Part shown: in pieces, positions 1 through 7,087 of the stretch
How the letters are laid out: each line of letters starts with the position of its first letter
Position numbering within the stretch: the first letter of the stretch is position 1
Source of the DNA: Streptomyces sp. AA1529
GTDB taxonomy: Bacteria; Actinomycetota; Actinomycetes; Streptomycetales; Streptomycetaceae
Assembly (NCBI RefSeq): GCF_000280905.1
Contig: NZ_ALAP01000048.1
Location: 1-64,000, forward strand
DNA length: 64,000 nucleotides
Direction of reading: 5' to 3'
Notes under the pieces: model-generated
What the model saw: only the letters and a program-made list of their open reading frames with translations
What the model was told of the DNA's origin: nothing
Databases searched by the model: none
Made by a program: the position numbers and the translations under genes

Positions 1-758
1 CGGTAGGCGATGCCGACGCGGCGGTACTGGGTGCTGGTGGCCTCGGGGGTGATGCCGACGCAGCGCCCGGTGGCGATGGCGGCGAGCCAGTCGTCGATGT
101 CGTGGGTGTACTCGATGGCCGGGCGCGACTCCGCGGGCCACAGTTCGAGGGTGGTGCTGCCGGTGCGCCGGTCCACGACGACGGTGCGCTGCCGCGCCTC
201 GTCGAGGCGGATGCTGCGGCGCCTGGCCCAGGGGTCGTCGGAGGCCATGGCGAGGACGCGGCGCTCGTGCCCGAGGACCGCGTGCGCGTAGCGGTGCCGG
301 TCGACGGCGGTGCGCACCAGGGCGAGGTCGCACGCCCCTTCGGCCAGTCCGCCCGTCGGACTGTTGTGGCGGATCAGCTGCAACTCGATGCCGGGGTGGC
401 GCTCGGCCCAGCGGCGCTGGAACTCCGCTGTGTGCCGGCCCGCGGAGGACCAGGCGTGCCCGAGGCGGAGACGGGTGCGCCCGGCGGTGGCCGCGCGGAC
501 CAGGTTGTCGGCCTCGGCGAGCAGCTGGCGGGCGCGGACCAGGACCTCCACTCCGGCGGTCGTGGTGGAGACGGTGCGGCTCGTGCGGTGCAGCAGCCGG
601 ACGCCGAGGAGCTGTTCCAGGGAGCGCAGGGTGCGGCTGACCGAGGCCTGCGAGACACCCAGTTCGAGGGCGGCGTCGGTGAAGCTCCCGGTGTCGACGA
701 TGGTGACCAGGCAGCGCAGCTGGCGCAGCTCCAGTTCCGGCCCTGACGCGTTCTGCAT
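1..758 (-). CDS. LysR family transcriptional regulator (3' end beyond window)
   Basis: The frame begins at an ATG at 758 and stays open to base 1, so the C-terminus is missing. The first 252 residues are visible. Residues 8-65 form a typical LysR winged helix-turn-helix (ELRQLRCLV, then TDAALELGVSQASVSRTLR and LLHRT), followed by the start of the periplasmic-binding-like effector domain. It is divergent from the EamA exporter at 827, with inverted repeats between them, so by the usual LysR pattern it probably controls that exporter and itself. The effector is unknown. The family call is firm; the regulon is inference. Confidence 0.88.
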   Translation of the reverse strand, partial: MQNASGPELELRQLRCLVTIVDTGSFTDAALELGVSQASVSRTLRSLEQLLGVRLLHRTSRTVSTTTAGVEVLVRARQLLAEADNLVRAATAGRTRLRLGHAWSSAGRHTAEFQRRWAERHPGIELQLIRHNSPTGGLAEGACDLALVRTAVDRHRYAHAVLGHERRVLAMASDDPWARRRSIRLDEARQRTVVVDRRTGSTTLELWPAESRPAIEYTHDIDDWLAAIATGRCVGITPEATSTQYRRVGIAY

Positions 759-804
759 ACGTACAGCGTATCGATGGCCGCTGCGATGCATTTTGCGTAT
801 GCAT
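754..804. promoter_or_regulatory. Candidate LysR operator between lysR-type gene and exporter
   Basis: TGCATACG at 754-761 reappears inverted within GCGTATGCA at 795-803. ATAC at 757-760 pairs with GTAT at 768-771, and ATGCAT occurs at 786-791 and 799-804. These arms sit in the only spacer between the divergent LysR and EamA genes, the usual place for a LysR target. The 754-761 arm overlaps the LysR start codon, which would fit autoregulation. The exact box is not established. Confidence 0.45.
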
Positions 805-826
805 GGCGGCGGACGACAGTGCGGTC

Positions 827-1885
827 ATGGCACGGTCCTCCGCACCCCGCGCGCACCCGACACCCGGCACACCCACACCCGCACCCGCACCACTCACCGA
901 CGCCCCCGCACCCGCACCCGGCGTGCTCGATGCGACCGGCACACCCGACGCAGCCGGCACAGCCGACGTGCCCGGCGTCTCCCACCACGGCCGCGGCCGG
1001 CTGTCCGGACTGGCGCTGATGCTGTGCAGCAGCGTCTCCAACCAGTCCGGTGCGGCCCTCGCCTCGCTCGCCTTCCCGACCCTCGGCCCGGTCGGCGTGG
1101 TGGCGGTACGCCAGTGGGTGGCCGCCGTACTGCTGCTGGCCGCCGGCCGGCCGCGGCTGCGGTCCTTCACCGCCGCGCAGTGGCGGCCGGTGCTCGGCCT
1201 GGCCGTGGTGTTCGCCGCGATGAACCTGTCGCTGTACGCGGCGATCGACCGGATCGGGCTCGGCCTGGCGGTGACGCTGGAGTTCCTCGGCCCGCTGACC
1301 GTGGCGCTGGCCGGCTCGCGGCGGCGGCTGCATCTGGGCTGTGCCGGGGCCGCCGCGGCGGCCGTCGTCGTGCTGGTGCGGCCCGCGCCGAGCACCGACT
1401 ACCTCGGCATCGCGCTCGCGCTACTGGCGGCGGTCTGCTGGGGCTGCTACATCCTGCTCAACCGCACGGTGGGGGAGCGGCTGCCCGGGGCGCAGGGCTC
1501 GGCCGCCGCGGCGCTGGTCTCCGGAGCGCTGTATCTGCCGCTCGGGATCGGTGTGCTGCTGCACCACCGGCCCACGCTCGCCGCCGTGTCCTGCGCCCTG
1601 GCCGCCGGGGTGCTGTCCTCCGCCGTCCCGTTCCTGTCCGACCTGATGGCCCTGCGCCGGGTCCCGGCACACTTCTTCGGGGTCTTCATGAGCGTCAACC
1701 CGGTCTCGGCGGCGCTGATCGGGCTGGTGGCGCTGGGCCAGCAGCTTCCGGCGCTCTCCTGGGCCGCCGTCCTGGTGATCGTGGCCGCCAACACGGTCGC
1801 GGTCAGCACCGAGGCGCATCCCCGCGGCGCGGGTCCGACGGTGGTGGAGAAACGCGGTGGACCGGCGGAGCGGCCCGGCCGATAG
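827..1885 (+). CDS. EamA/RhtA-type drug/metabolite exporter
   Basis: A 352-residue integral membrane protein of the 10-TM EamA (DMT) class, related to threonine/homoserine exporters such as RhtA. After a Pro/Thr/Ala-rich cytoplasmic leader of about 45 residues, hydrophobic helices start at GLALMLCSSVSNQ and continue to the C-terminus. Two EamA halves are visible, the second beginning near LGIALALLAAVCWGCYILL. An in-frame ATG lies further upstream at 803, but it falls inside the candidate operator, so the ATG at 827 is preferred. It is probably regulated by the divergent LysR gene. The substrate cannot be read from the sequence. Confidence 0.85.
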   Translation: MARSSAPRAHPTPGTPTPAPAPLTDAPAPAPGVLDATGTPDAAGTADVPGVSHHGRGRLSGLALMLCSSVSNQSGAALASLAFPTLGPVGVVAVRQWVAAVLLLAAGRPRLRSFTAAQWRPVLGLAVVFAAMNLSLYAAIDRIGLGLAVTLEFLGPLTVALAGSRRRLHLGCAGAAAAAVVVLVRPAPSTDYLGIALALLAAVCWGCYILLNRTVGERLPGAQGSAAAALVSGALYLPLGIGVLLHHRPTLAAVSCALAAGVLSSAVPFLSDLMALRRVPAHFFGVFMSVNPVSAALIGLVALGQQLPALSWAAVLVIVAANTVAVSTEAHPRGAGPTVVEKRGGPAERPGR

Positions 1886-1893
1886 TGCTCCGT

Positions 1894-2277
1894 ATGTCTT
1901 CCCTCGTGCGCCACCTCACCTTCGACTGCCACGACGCCTACCGCCAAGGCCTGTTCTGGGCCGCGGTGCTGGAGGGCACCCTGGCCGACGACGACCATCC
2001 GGGCGACCCCGAGGCGCTGGTGACGGCGCCCGGCGCGGCGCTGCTGTTCGTGACCGTCGAAGAAGCCAAGACGGTCAAGAACCGGGTCCATCTCGATCTC
2101 CAGCCGCAGGACCGCACCCGGGAGGAGGATGTCGAGCGGATCCTGGCGCTGGGCGCCACGCTGGTGGCCGACCACCGCACCGCGGACGGCAGGGGCTGGG
2201 CGACGCTCGCCGACCCCGAGGGCAACGAGTTCTGCGTGGAGCGCAGCGCGGCGGAGAGGGGCCCGGCCGCCGGCTAG
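1894..2277 (+). CDS. VOC (glyoxalase-like) family protein
   Basis: A 127-residue single-domain vicinal oxygen chelate protein. The first strand LVRHLTFDCHDAYRQGLFWAAVL, the RVHLDLQP strand and the closing DPEGNEFCVE motif are characteristic of the glyoxalase_6-like group common in actinomycetes. Candidate metal-ligand positions (His in the first strand, His of VHLDL, Glu of NEFCVE) are present. Substrate unknown. The start is the ATG at 1894, just after the exporter stop at 1885, so the two may be co-transcribed. Confidence 0.75.
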   Translation: MSSLVRHLTFDCHDAYRQGLFWAAVLEGTLADDDHPGDPEALVTAPGAALLFVTVEEAKTVKNRVHLDLQPQDRTREEDVERILALGATLVADHRTADGRGWATLADPEGNEFCVERSAAERGPAAG

Positions 2278-2782
2278 CCCACTGTCCGACGCCCGACGAT
2301 CAGCCGGTGGCTGGTGCCTCAACCGGTAGGCGATGCCTCGCCAGACGGGCGGCGCTCAGCCTGCGAGTGCCGGCGCGGAGCTCGCACCAACGCACGGTGC
2401 CGAGCGGCGCGCCCGCCTTCGTCCGCTTCGCCGGCAAGGCGGAGCGGGAACGCAGGGCCAGACGTGTCCACGGCATGCCGCACGGACCGGGCCATGGTCA
2501 GCCACTCCCCTACGCAGCTCCGCCTCGCGTCGGCAACGAGTACGAACTGCCACCGGCCCACACCATCCCGTGATCACCCCGTTTCGGCGCTCCCCCGACT
2601 CGACATGTCCAGCCCGGGATGCCGTGTGCGCTGCTGCCGGAGAGTGCGGTGCCCATTCCTCCCACTTGTGACCAATAGGCGCAGATCTCATGAAGACACA
2701 CCCCTTGCACACAGCATCACCTTGCTAACTTAGCGTCACATGACATTCAGTTGACATGCTCGACACAACAGGGGGGTTGTCC
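2278..2782. other. 505-bp spacer before the type VII-like island
   Basis: No convincing gene is seen. Short open frames exist on both strands (for example 2319-2561 minus and 2314-2733 plus), but none shows a recognisable motif. The last ~90 bases turn distinctly AT-richer and carry the promoter region of the next gene: TTGCAC at 2705-2710, a GCTAA/TTAGC dyad at 2724-2734 and TTGACA at 2751-2756. Confidence 0.5.
2724..2734. promoter_or_regulatory. Inverted repeat in promoter region of the island
   Basis: GCTAA at 2724-2728 and TTAGC at 2730-2734 form a perfect dyad around one base. It lies about 50 bp upstream of the WXG-type gene start, overlapping a TAACTT hexamer (2726-2731) that could be a -10 element for TTGCAC at 2705. 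The regulator is unknown. Confidence 0.35.
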
Positions 2783-3214
2783 ATGAACTTCGCCGAGGAA
2801 TGGTCCCGACTCAAGACAGACGCGCAAGAGCGCAAACCTCGGGACGACGCCGCCATGCAACTGGCCGGATACAACACAGAGGCCCACGGACGCGGCACCA
2901 AACTCCACATCACCTCGAAGCTCCTGCGAAAGCGAGCCGGTGACGCACAAGAAGTCGCCAAGAGCTTCGGCAAGGCCGACAACATGGCGATAAAAGAAAC
3001 AGGTGAGGTGAAGTCCGGCTTGTCCGGCTTCAAGAGTGCCGGTGCTTTCGCAACGTTCGAGCAACGCTGGGAGGGCCAGGTGCGGCACGTGAAGTGGATG
3101 CTGCGGGACGGACTCGCCGATGCGCTCCGGAAAGCGGCCGTCACCTTCGACACCACGGACCACAAACGGAAGCAGGACATGGACAGGCTGGGAGCCAAAG
3201 CCCACCAGAACTGA
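2783..3214 (+). CDS. Small WXG-motif protein, probable type VII secretion-linked partner
   Basis: A 143-residue, highly charged, helix-rich protein with no signal peptide. Residues 96-98 are W-E-G, a WXG motif, preceded by a long amphipathic helix and followed by another (residues 103-125). This resembles the WXG100/ESX helical-hairpin fold, though the protein is longer than the usual ~100 residues and the motif lies late. The ATG at 2783 is preceded by a GGGGGG ribosome site at 2771-2776, which favours it over the earlier in-frame start at 2756. It is 26 bp from the large effector-like gene and probably in one operon with it. By analogy with WXG/LXG pairs it may be a chaperone or secretion partner; that is inference. 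Confidence 0.55.
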   Translation: MNFAEEWSRLKTDAQERKPRDDAAMQLAGYNTEAHGRGTKLHITSKLLRKRAGDAQEVAKSFGKADNMAIKETGEVKSGLSGFKSAGAFATFEQRWEGQVRHVKWMLRDGLADALRKAAVTFDTTDHKRKQDMDRLGAKAHQN

Positions 3215-3240
3215 CGCTGCTACTTCCGGAGGGGGGAAAC

Positions 3241-5616
3241 GTGGTTTCATACCACTCACTGCTGCACGCCGATCTCAAACCGCTGAAAGAAGCAGTGCAG
3301 AAATGGCACAAGGTTCCGGGCAACTACCGGGAGGTGCGGACCCAGTTCCATCGACAGGTGGCGAAGGGGCTGCAGAACTCCGACATGGAGGGCGAAACAG
3401 CCGACGCGGCGCTGAAATCGCTGGGAAGCGTCACGCGCCAGATCGATGAAGCCATCGGAGAGGCCGAGGACACCTGGGAGTTCCTGGACAGCGCTTACAA
3501 ATCGCTCAACAAGTGGCGCAAGAAACTCAAGAGGCGCGTCGAAGAGGTGGGGGAGGACAAGAACCTCGACATCGACTCCAAGGGCACCGTCCACTACAAG
3601 CCCAAGAACCTCGATGACCTGGAACCGGAAGATATCGGGCCACAGGCCAAGCGGTACAAGGAAATCGTCAAGGCCCACAACGACTACATCGCGAGGGTAT
3701 TGGAGCACGCGACTGCGGCCGACGAGACGCTGCACTGGGCGCTGTCCAACGACCACAACGGCCGGGCCAAGGGCTTCGACAGCGACGGCGTCACCAGCAT
3801 GTCCGACGCCAATCAGCAGCGGAAACAGGCCCGCAAGGACGCTGACGCGCTGACCCACCTGGCCTCCGCATACGAGAACGGTGGAAACCGCCCGAGCGCC
3901 GAGGCCGTGCAGAAGATGGCCGACAAACTCGCCCAGCACGAAGGCGACCCCTACTTCGCCGAGCGCTTCGCGACCCGGCTCAAGGCGAAGGGCACACTGC
4001 GGCTCTGGGAGAGTGTGGCCGGGATCGACAAACCCGGAAAGGAACGTTTCGCAGCGACACGTGACTTCCAGAAGTCCCTCAGTACCACCTTGGCCACGGC
4101 ATCACATGTGGACAGCCCCGCGATGCACCAGTGGAAGAAAGACGTCATCAGGCTCGGTCCCAAGCGTTTCGCCAACACCCACCATGTGATCGCCCCCGGC
4201 GAGTACTACGCGGAGGCCGGCAGTGCCCCCCGCAGCGTCCGCGGCTTCCAGCTCATGAGCAGCCTCATGCGTTCCGGAGAGTGGGACAAGGACTTCCTGC
4301 ACGACTACGGAAAGGGCTTCGACGAGGGGAGCGGGGGCAGCAAGAAGCACGTACCGGGTCTGATCGACTTCGAACGCAGCCAGGGCGGCAGCCCGCAGGA
4401 ACTGTGGCAGGGCAAACCACCGCACGAATACGACTCCTTCCTCAACTACGGCAGGGGCAGCGACGAAGGCATGGACCCCATGGCGGGTTACATGGAGGCA
4501 CTGGGCCACAACCCGGAAGCGGCACAGGACCTCTTCCACAGTGGCAAGCGCAATTTCGACGGCACGCCCGAGCCGAACGCGGACCTCGACTATCTGCTCC
4601 GCAAGCGCGACTGGCCCGCCGGCGGCCCCGGTCTGGGAGACAACGACCGAAGCTACGGCTACGACGAACTCGGCCACGCCCTCGAAGCCGCCGCCCTGAA
4701 CCGGCCCTGGGACTCCCCGGAAGACGGCCTGCACCGTACCGCCGACAGCGCCAACGTGATGAGCCAAGTGATCAAGGAGGTCGCCGACCATCCCGATCTG
4801 GTCTCCGACAAACCCGGCCTCACCAACAGCACGGCGAAGATGGGCGCCGGCTACATCGACGACCTGAACAGAGGCGTGGCCAACTTCGGAGACCGGGAAG
4901 ACGGTCAGGACCTGCGCGACGCCGCCTTCGGCAACCGCGGCCCCGGGCACATGTCAACGGTGCCCAACATGGACGCCATGGCGTTCCTGCGGGAGGTGGG
5001 CAAGCAGCCGGGCGGCTACGAGATCCTCTCCGCCGCCCAGGACCAGTATGTGATCAGTGCGATGAAGGCACACCCGGACCCCGACAGAGAGCTGAACATC
5101 CTCCTGGAGACAGGCGCGAAAAGCCAGGGTGCCCTCGACCACGCGCGCGTCGATGCCATCCAGAGCGAGGCCGACGGAAAGAGTACGGACAAACGTGCCG
5201 ATCTCATTGCGGCAGCCGCCTGGAAGAAATACGCCGTGAGCCAGGGAGTCGGAGCCGTCAAGGGCACCGTCGAACTGCCCCTCGGGGGAGATAACGTGCC
5301 CTCCTACGCCTCCTTCGGCGTCCCACTCCTCAGCGGCGCCGCGAGCGGTGCACTTGAAACGCATTTCAACAACCAAATAGACAAACAGGTCCTGGAACAG
5401 CGGAAGGAGGAAACCAAGAAATACAACGAAGAAGCCATACAGGACAAAGAAGATTTCCTCAGGATCAGCCACCGGAGAGTAGCGGATTGGTTGGTGATCT
5501 ACCGGAAGGCTCACGGAATACCCGAGGATTCCGATTGGAACGATGACAGGATTTTCCGAATGGAAATGCATTACAACGGTGGCGACACACAGGGGGACCA
5601 AGCCGATGGCGACTGA
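3241..5616 (+). CDS. Large type VII effector-like protein, function unknown
   Basis: A 791-residue protein starting at GTG 3241, with GGAGGGGGG at 3227-3235 as ribosome site. The N-terminal ~110 residues are helical and charged (SLLHADLKPLKEAVQKW, later DTWEFLDSAYKSLNKW). They resemble the N-termini of actinobacterial type VII-secreted effector-like proteins. No signal peptide is visible. The middle (about 230-640) is soluble, rich in Asp, Gly and His, with no motif I recognise; it recalls large uncharacterised Streptomyces proteins of the DUF6571 kind, from memory only. A Gly/Ala-rich segment near 700 precedes a charged helical tail ending in GGDTQGDQADGD. The stop overlaps the lipoprotein start by 11 bases. 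The last ~54 residues are duplicated downstream. Confidence 0.55.
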   Translation: MVSYHSLLHADLKPLKEAVQKWHKVPGNYREVRTQFHRQVAKGLQNSDMEGETADAALKSLGSVTRQIDEAIGEAEDTWEFLDSAYKSLNKWRKKLKRRVEEVGEDKNLDIDSKGTVHYKPKNLDDLEPEDIGPQAKRYKEIVKAHNDYIARVLEHATAADETLHWALSNDHNGRAKGFDSDGVTSMSDANQQRKQARKDADALTHLASAYENGGNRPSAEAVQKMADKLAQHEGDPYFAERFATRLKAKGTLRLWESVAGIDKPGKERFAATRDFQKSLSTTLATASHVDSPAMHQWKKDVIRLGPKRFANTHHVIAPGEYYAEAGSAPRSVRGFQLMSSLMRSGEWDKDFLHDYGKGFDEGSGGSKKHVPGLIDFERSQGGSPQELWQGKPPHEYDSFLNYGRGSDEGMDPMAGYMEALGHNPEAAQDLFHSGKRNFDGTPEPNADLDYLLRKRDWPAGGPGLGDNDRSYGYDELGHALEAAALNRPWDSPEDGLHRTADSANVMSQVIKEVADHPDLVSDKPGLTNSTAKMGAGYIDDLNRGVANFGDREDGQDLRDAAFGNRGPGHMSTVPNMDAMAFLREVGKQPGGYEILSAAQDQYVISAMKAHPDPDRELNILLETGAKSQGALDHARVDAIQSEADGKSTDKRADLIAAAAWKKYAVSQGVGAVKGTVELPLGGDNVPSYASFGVPLLSGAASGALETHFNNQIDKQVLEQRKEETKKYNEEAIQDKEDFLRISHRRVADWLVIYRKAHGIPEDSDWNDDRIFRMEMHYNGGDTQGDQADGD

Positions 5617-6217
5617 GCCGACTCGCGCGGCTGCGCTCGGGGCGGCGCTGTTTCTCGTCCTGGGCACCGCAGCCTGCTCTGCGGACTCGGATAAATCCGA
5701 AAACCTTCTGAAAGAAACGCCCCTGGATCAGGCTTGTGGTGGAATCTTCACCCAGCAGATGAAAAAGGAAGCGAAGAACCCGCGAGTCCACGCCGTCAAG
5801 ACCGAAAGTTACCAGGAATCCGCCGCAGACCTTGTGCGGCCGGACGAACACACCCTATTCGCGTCGAAGAAATTGTGCCGCATCACTCCGCTGGAGAAGG
5901 ACAAACAAATCTCGAGCTTGGTGAGCATCTACGCCGAGTGGGAGGCCACAAAGCCACGGAATGGAAAGTCCACGGAATGGCGCTCATCAACCAACGGCGG
6001 GCAGTTTTCCGGCTCGCTCGTCATCCTCTGCCCCAAGCCGGGTGGTCGGGAATTCAAGGAGCACCCCTCGGCCGAGCTCTCTCTTTTCGACGAGCTCCAC
6101 CTCAGCAACAACTCACGCGCCAAGCTGCTGATCGCAGCAGCGAAAAAATTCGTCCCCCACATGCAGTGCACCAACAAGATCACCTACCCCGACCCGGACG
6201 AGGTAGCCCCCCGATAG
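5606..6217 (+). CDS. Lipoprotein, copy 1 (possible partner/immunity protein)
   Basis: A 203-residue lipoprotein. A short hydrophobic signal ends in LGTAAC, giving lipidation at Cys24. The mature part has four Cys (in QACGG, KLCRI, VILCP, MQCTN), compatible with two disulfides outside the membrane. The ATG at 5606 lies inside the 3' end of the large gene, with AGGGGG at 5591-5596 as ribosome site, so translation is probably coupled. A second copy of identical length follows at 6476. Tight coupling to an effector-like gene and duplication together with that gene's tail suggest a partner or immunity role. That is inference; no family is recognised. Confidence 0.65.
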   Translation: MATEPTRAAALGAALFLVLGTAACSADSDKSENLLKETPLDQACGGIFTQQMKKEAKNPRVHAVKTESYQESAADLVRPDEHTLFASKKLCRITPLEKDKQISSLVSIYAEWEATKPRNGKSTEWRSSTNGGQFSGSLVILCPKPGGREFKEHPSAELSLFDELHLSNNSRAKLLIAAAKKFVPHMQCTNKITYPDPDEVAPR

Positions 6218-6264
6218 ACAAGAGCCCGCCTTCGCGCTCGCGGGTCAGCATCGCCGCAAACGGG
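6218..6264 (-). pseudogene. Relic of cydDC 3' end trapped between the duplicated copies
   Basis: Forty-one of 47 bases match 7088-7134, the last codons of the ABC exporter gene on the minus strand. It still reads FAAMLTRE on that strand, then loses similarity at about 6265. It is a non-functional by-product of the tandem duplication and shows the duplication crossed the boundary with cydDC. Confidence 0.75.
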
Positions 6265-6321
6265 TCGTCCGGAGGGCCCGGACCGGCGCGAGGCGCTGTC
6301 GCTGGCTGCCAATCGAAGCGT

Positions 6322-6486
6322 GATTTCCTCACCGTCAGCCAGCAGCGGGTGATGAAATGGCTGGAAATCTATCAAAATACCCTCGGCATTGACAAGGGCA
6401 ACCGCTGGAACGAAGAGAGAGCTGCCCGGATGGAATCGCGATATGGCGACGGCGACACCCAAGGCGATCAAGGCGATGGCGACTAA
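6322..6486 (+). pseudogene. Orphan duplicate of the effector C-terminal tail
   Basis: The frame encodes DFLTVSQQRVMKWLEIY and ends in DGDTQGDQGDGD, homologous to the last 54 residues of the 791-residue protein (29 identical). The stop (TAA, 6484-6486) overlaps the second lipoprotein start by 11 bases exactly as in the first copy. No start codon with a ribosome site precedes it; upstream is the cyd relic and unalignable sequence. It looks like a displaced tail of the kind left in polymorphic toxin loci, though toxicity is not shown. It may persist because it carries the ribosome site for the second lipoprotein. Confidence 0.6.
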
Positions 6487-7087
6487 ACCGACTCGTGCGG
6501 CTGCACTCGGGTGCGCTCTGCTTCTCACCCTCGGGACCGCAGCCTGCTCAGCGGATTCCGACACAGCCGACAACACACTTCCCGAAACACAACTGGGACA
6601 AGCCTGTGGCGGAATCTTCGACAAACAGATGCGCGAGGAAGCGAAGAAAACGCGAGTCCACGCCGGTAAAACTGACAGCTACCGAGAAGCCGCCACATAT
6701 CTCCGGCAACCGGACGCACACAATACGTCCGCGTTGAAGGTGTTGTGCCGCCTCATCCCTCTGGAGAAGGACAAACAAATCTCAAGCCTGTTGAGCCTCT
6801 ACGCCGAGTGGTATTTCGTAAGTCCACGGAATGGAAAATCCACGGAATGGCGCCCGTCAACAAACAACGGGGAGTATTCCGGCTCCCTCGTCGTTCTCTG
6901 CCTCAACCCGGGCGGTAAGAAATACGAGGACGATCACACACTCAAATTCCCTCTCTACGATGATCTCCACCTCAGCAACAACTCACGCGTCAAGCTGCTG
7001 ATCGCAGCAGCGAAAAAATTCGTCCCCCACATGCAGTGCACGAACAAGATCACCTACCCCGACCCGGACGAGGTGGCCCCCCGATAG
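6476..7087 (+). CDS. Lipoprotein, copy 2
   Basis: A 203-residue paralogue of the 5606 lipoprotein with the same signal peptide (LGTAAC lipobox, Cys24) and the same four mature cysteines. The middle of the protein is clearly diverged, while the last 41 residues are nearly identical at DNA level. The start ATG 6476 overlaps the relic tail stop. The 3' end overlaps the 3' end of cydDC by 38 bp, tail to tail. If the pair are immunity-like proteins, the diverged centre would be the specificity part; that is speculation. Confidence 0.65.
   Translation: MATKPTRAAALGCALLLTLGTAACSADSDTADNTLPETQLGQACGGIFDKQMREEAKKTRVHAGKTDSYREAATYLRQPDAHNTSALKVLCRLIPLEKDKQISSLLSLYAEWYFVSPRNGKSTEWRPSTNNGEYSGSLVVLCLNPGGKKYEDDHTLKFPLYDDLHLSNNSRVKLLIAAAKKFVPHMQCTNKITYPDPDEVAPR

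Noticed and set aside
2319-2561. 80-codon minus-strand frame before the island
   Set aside because: No recognisable domain, weak ribosome site and competing open frames; could be a degraded gene but cannot be supported.
6352-6486. Independent small gene from the orphan tail (ATG 6352)
   Set aside because: No ribosome site; the homology starts upstream of the ATG, so a truncated duplicate explains it better.
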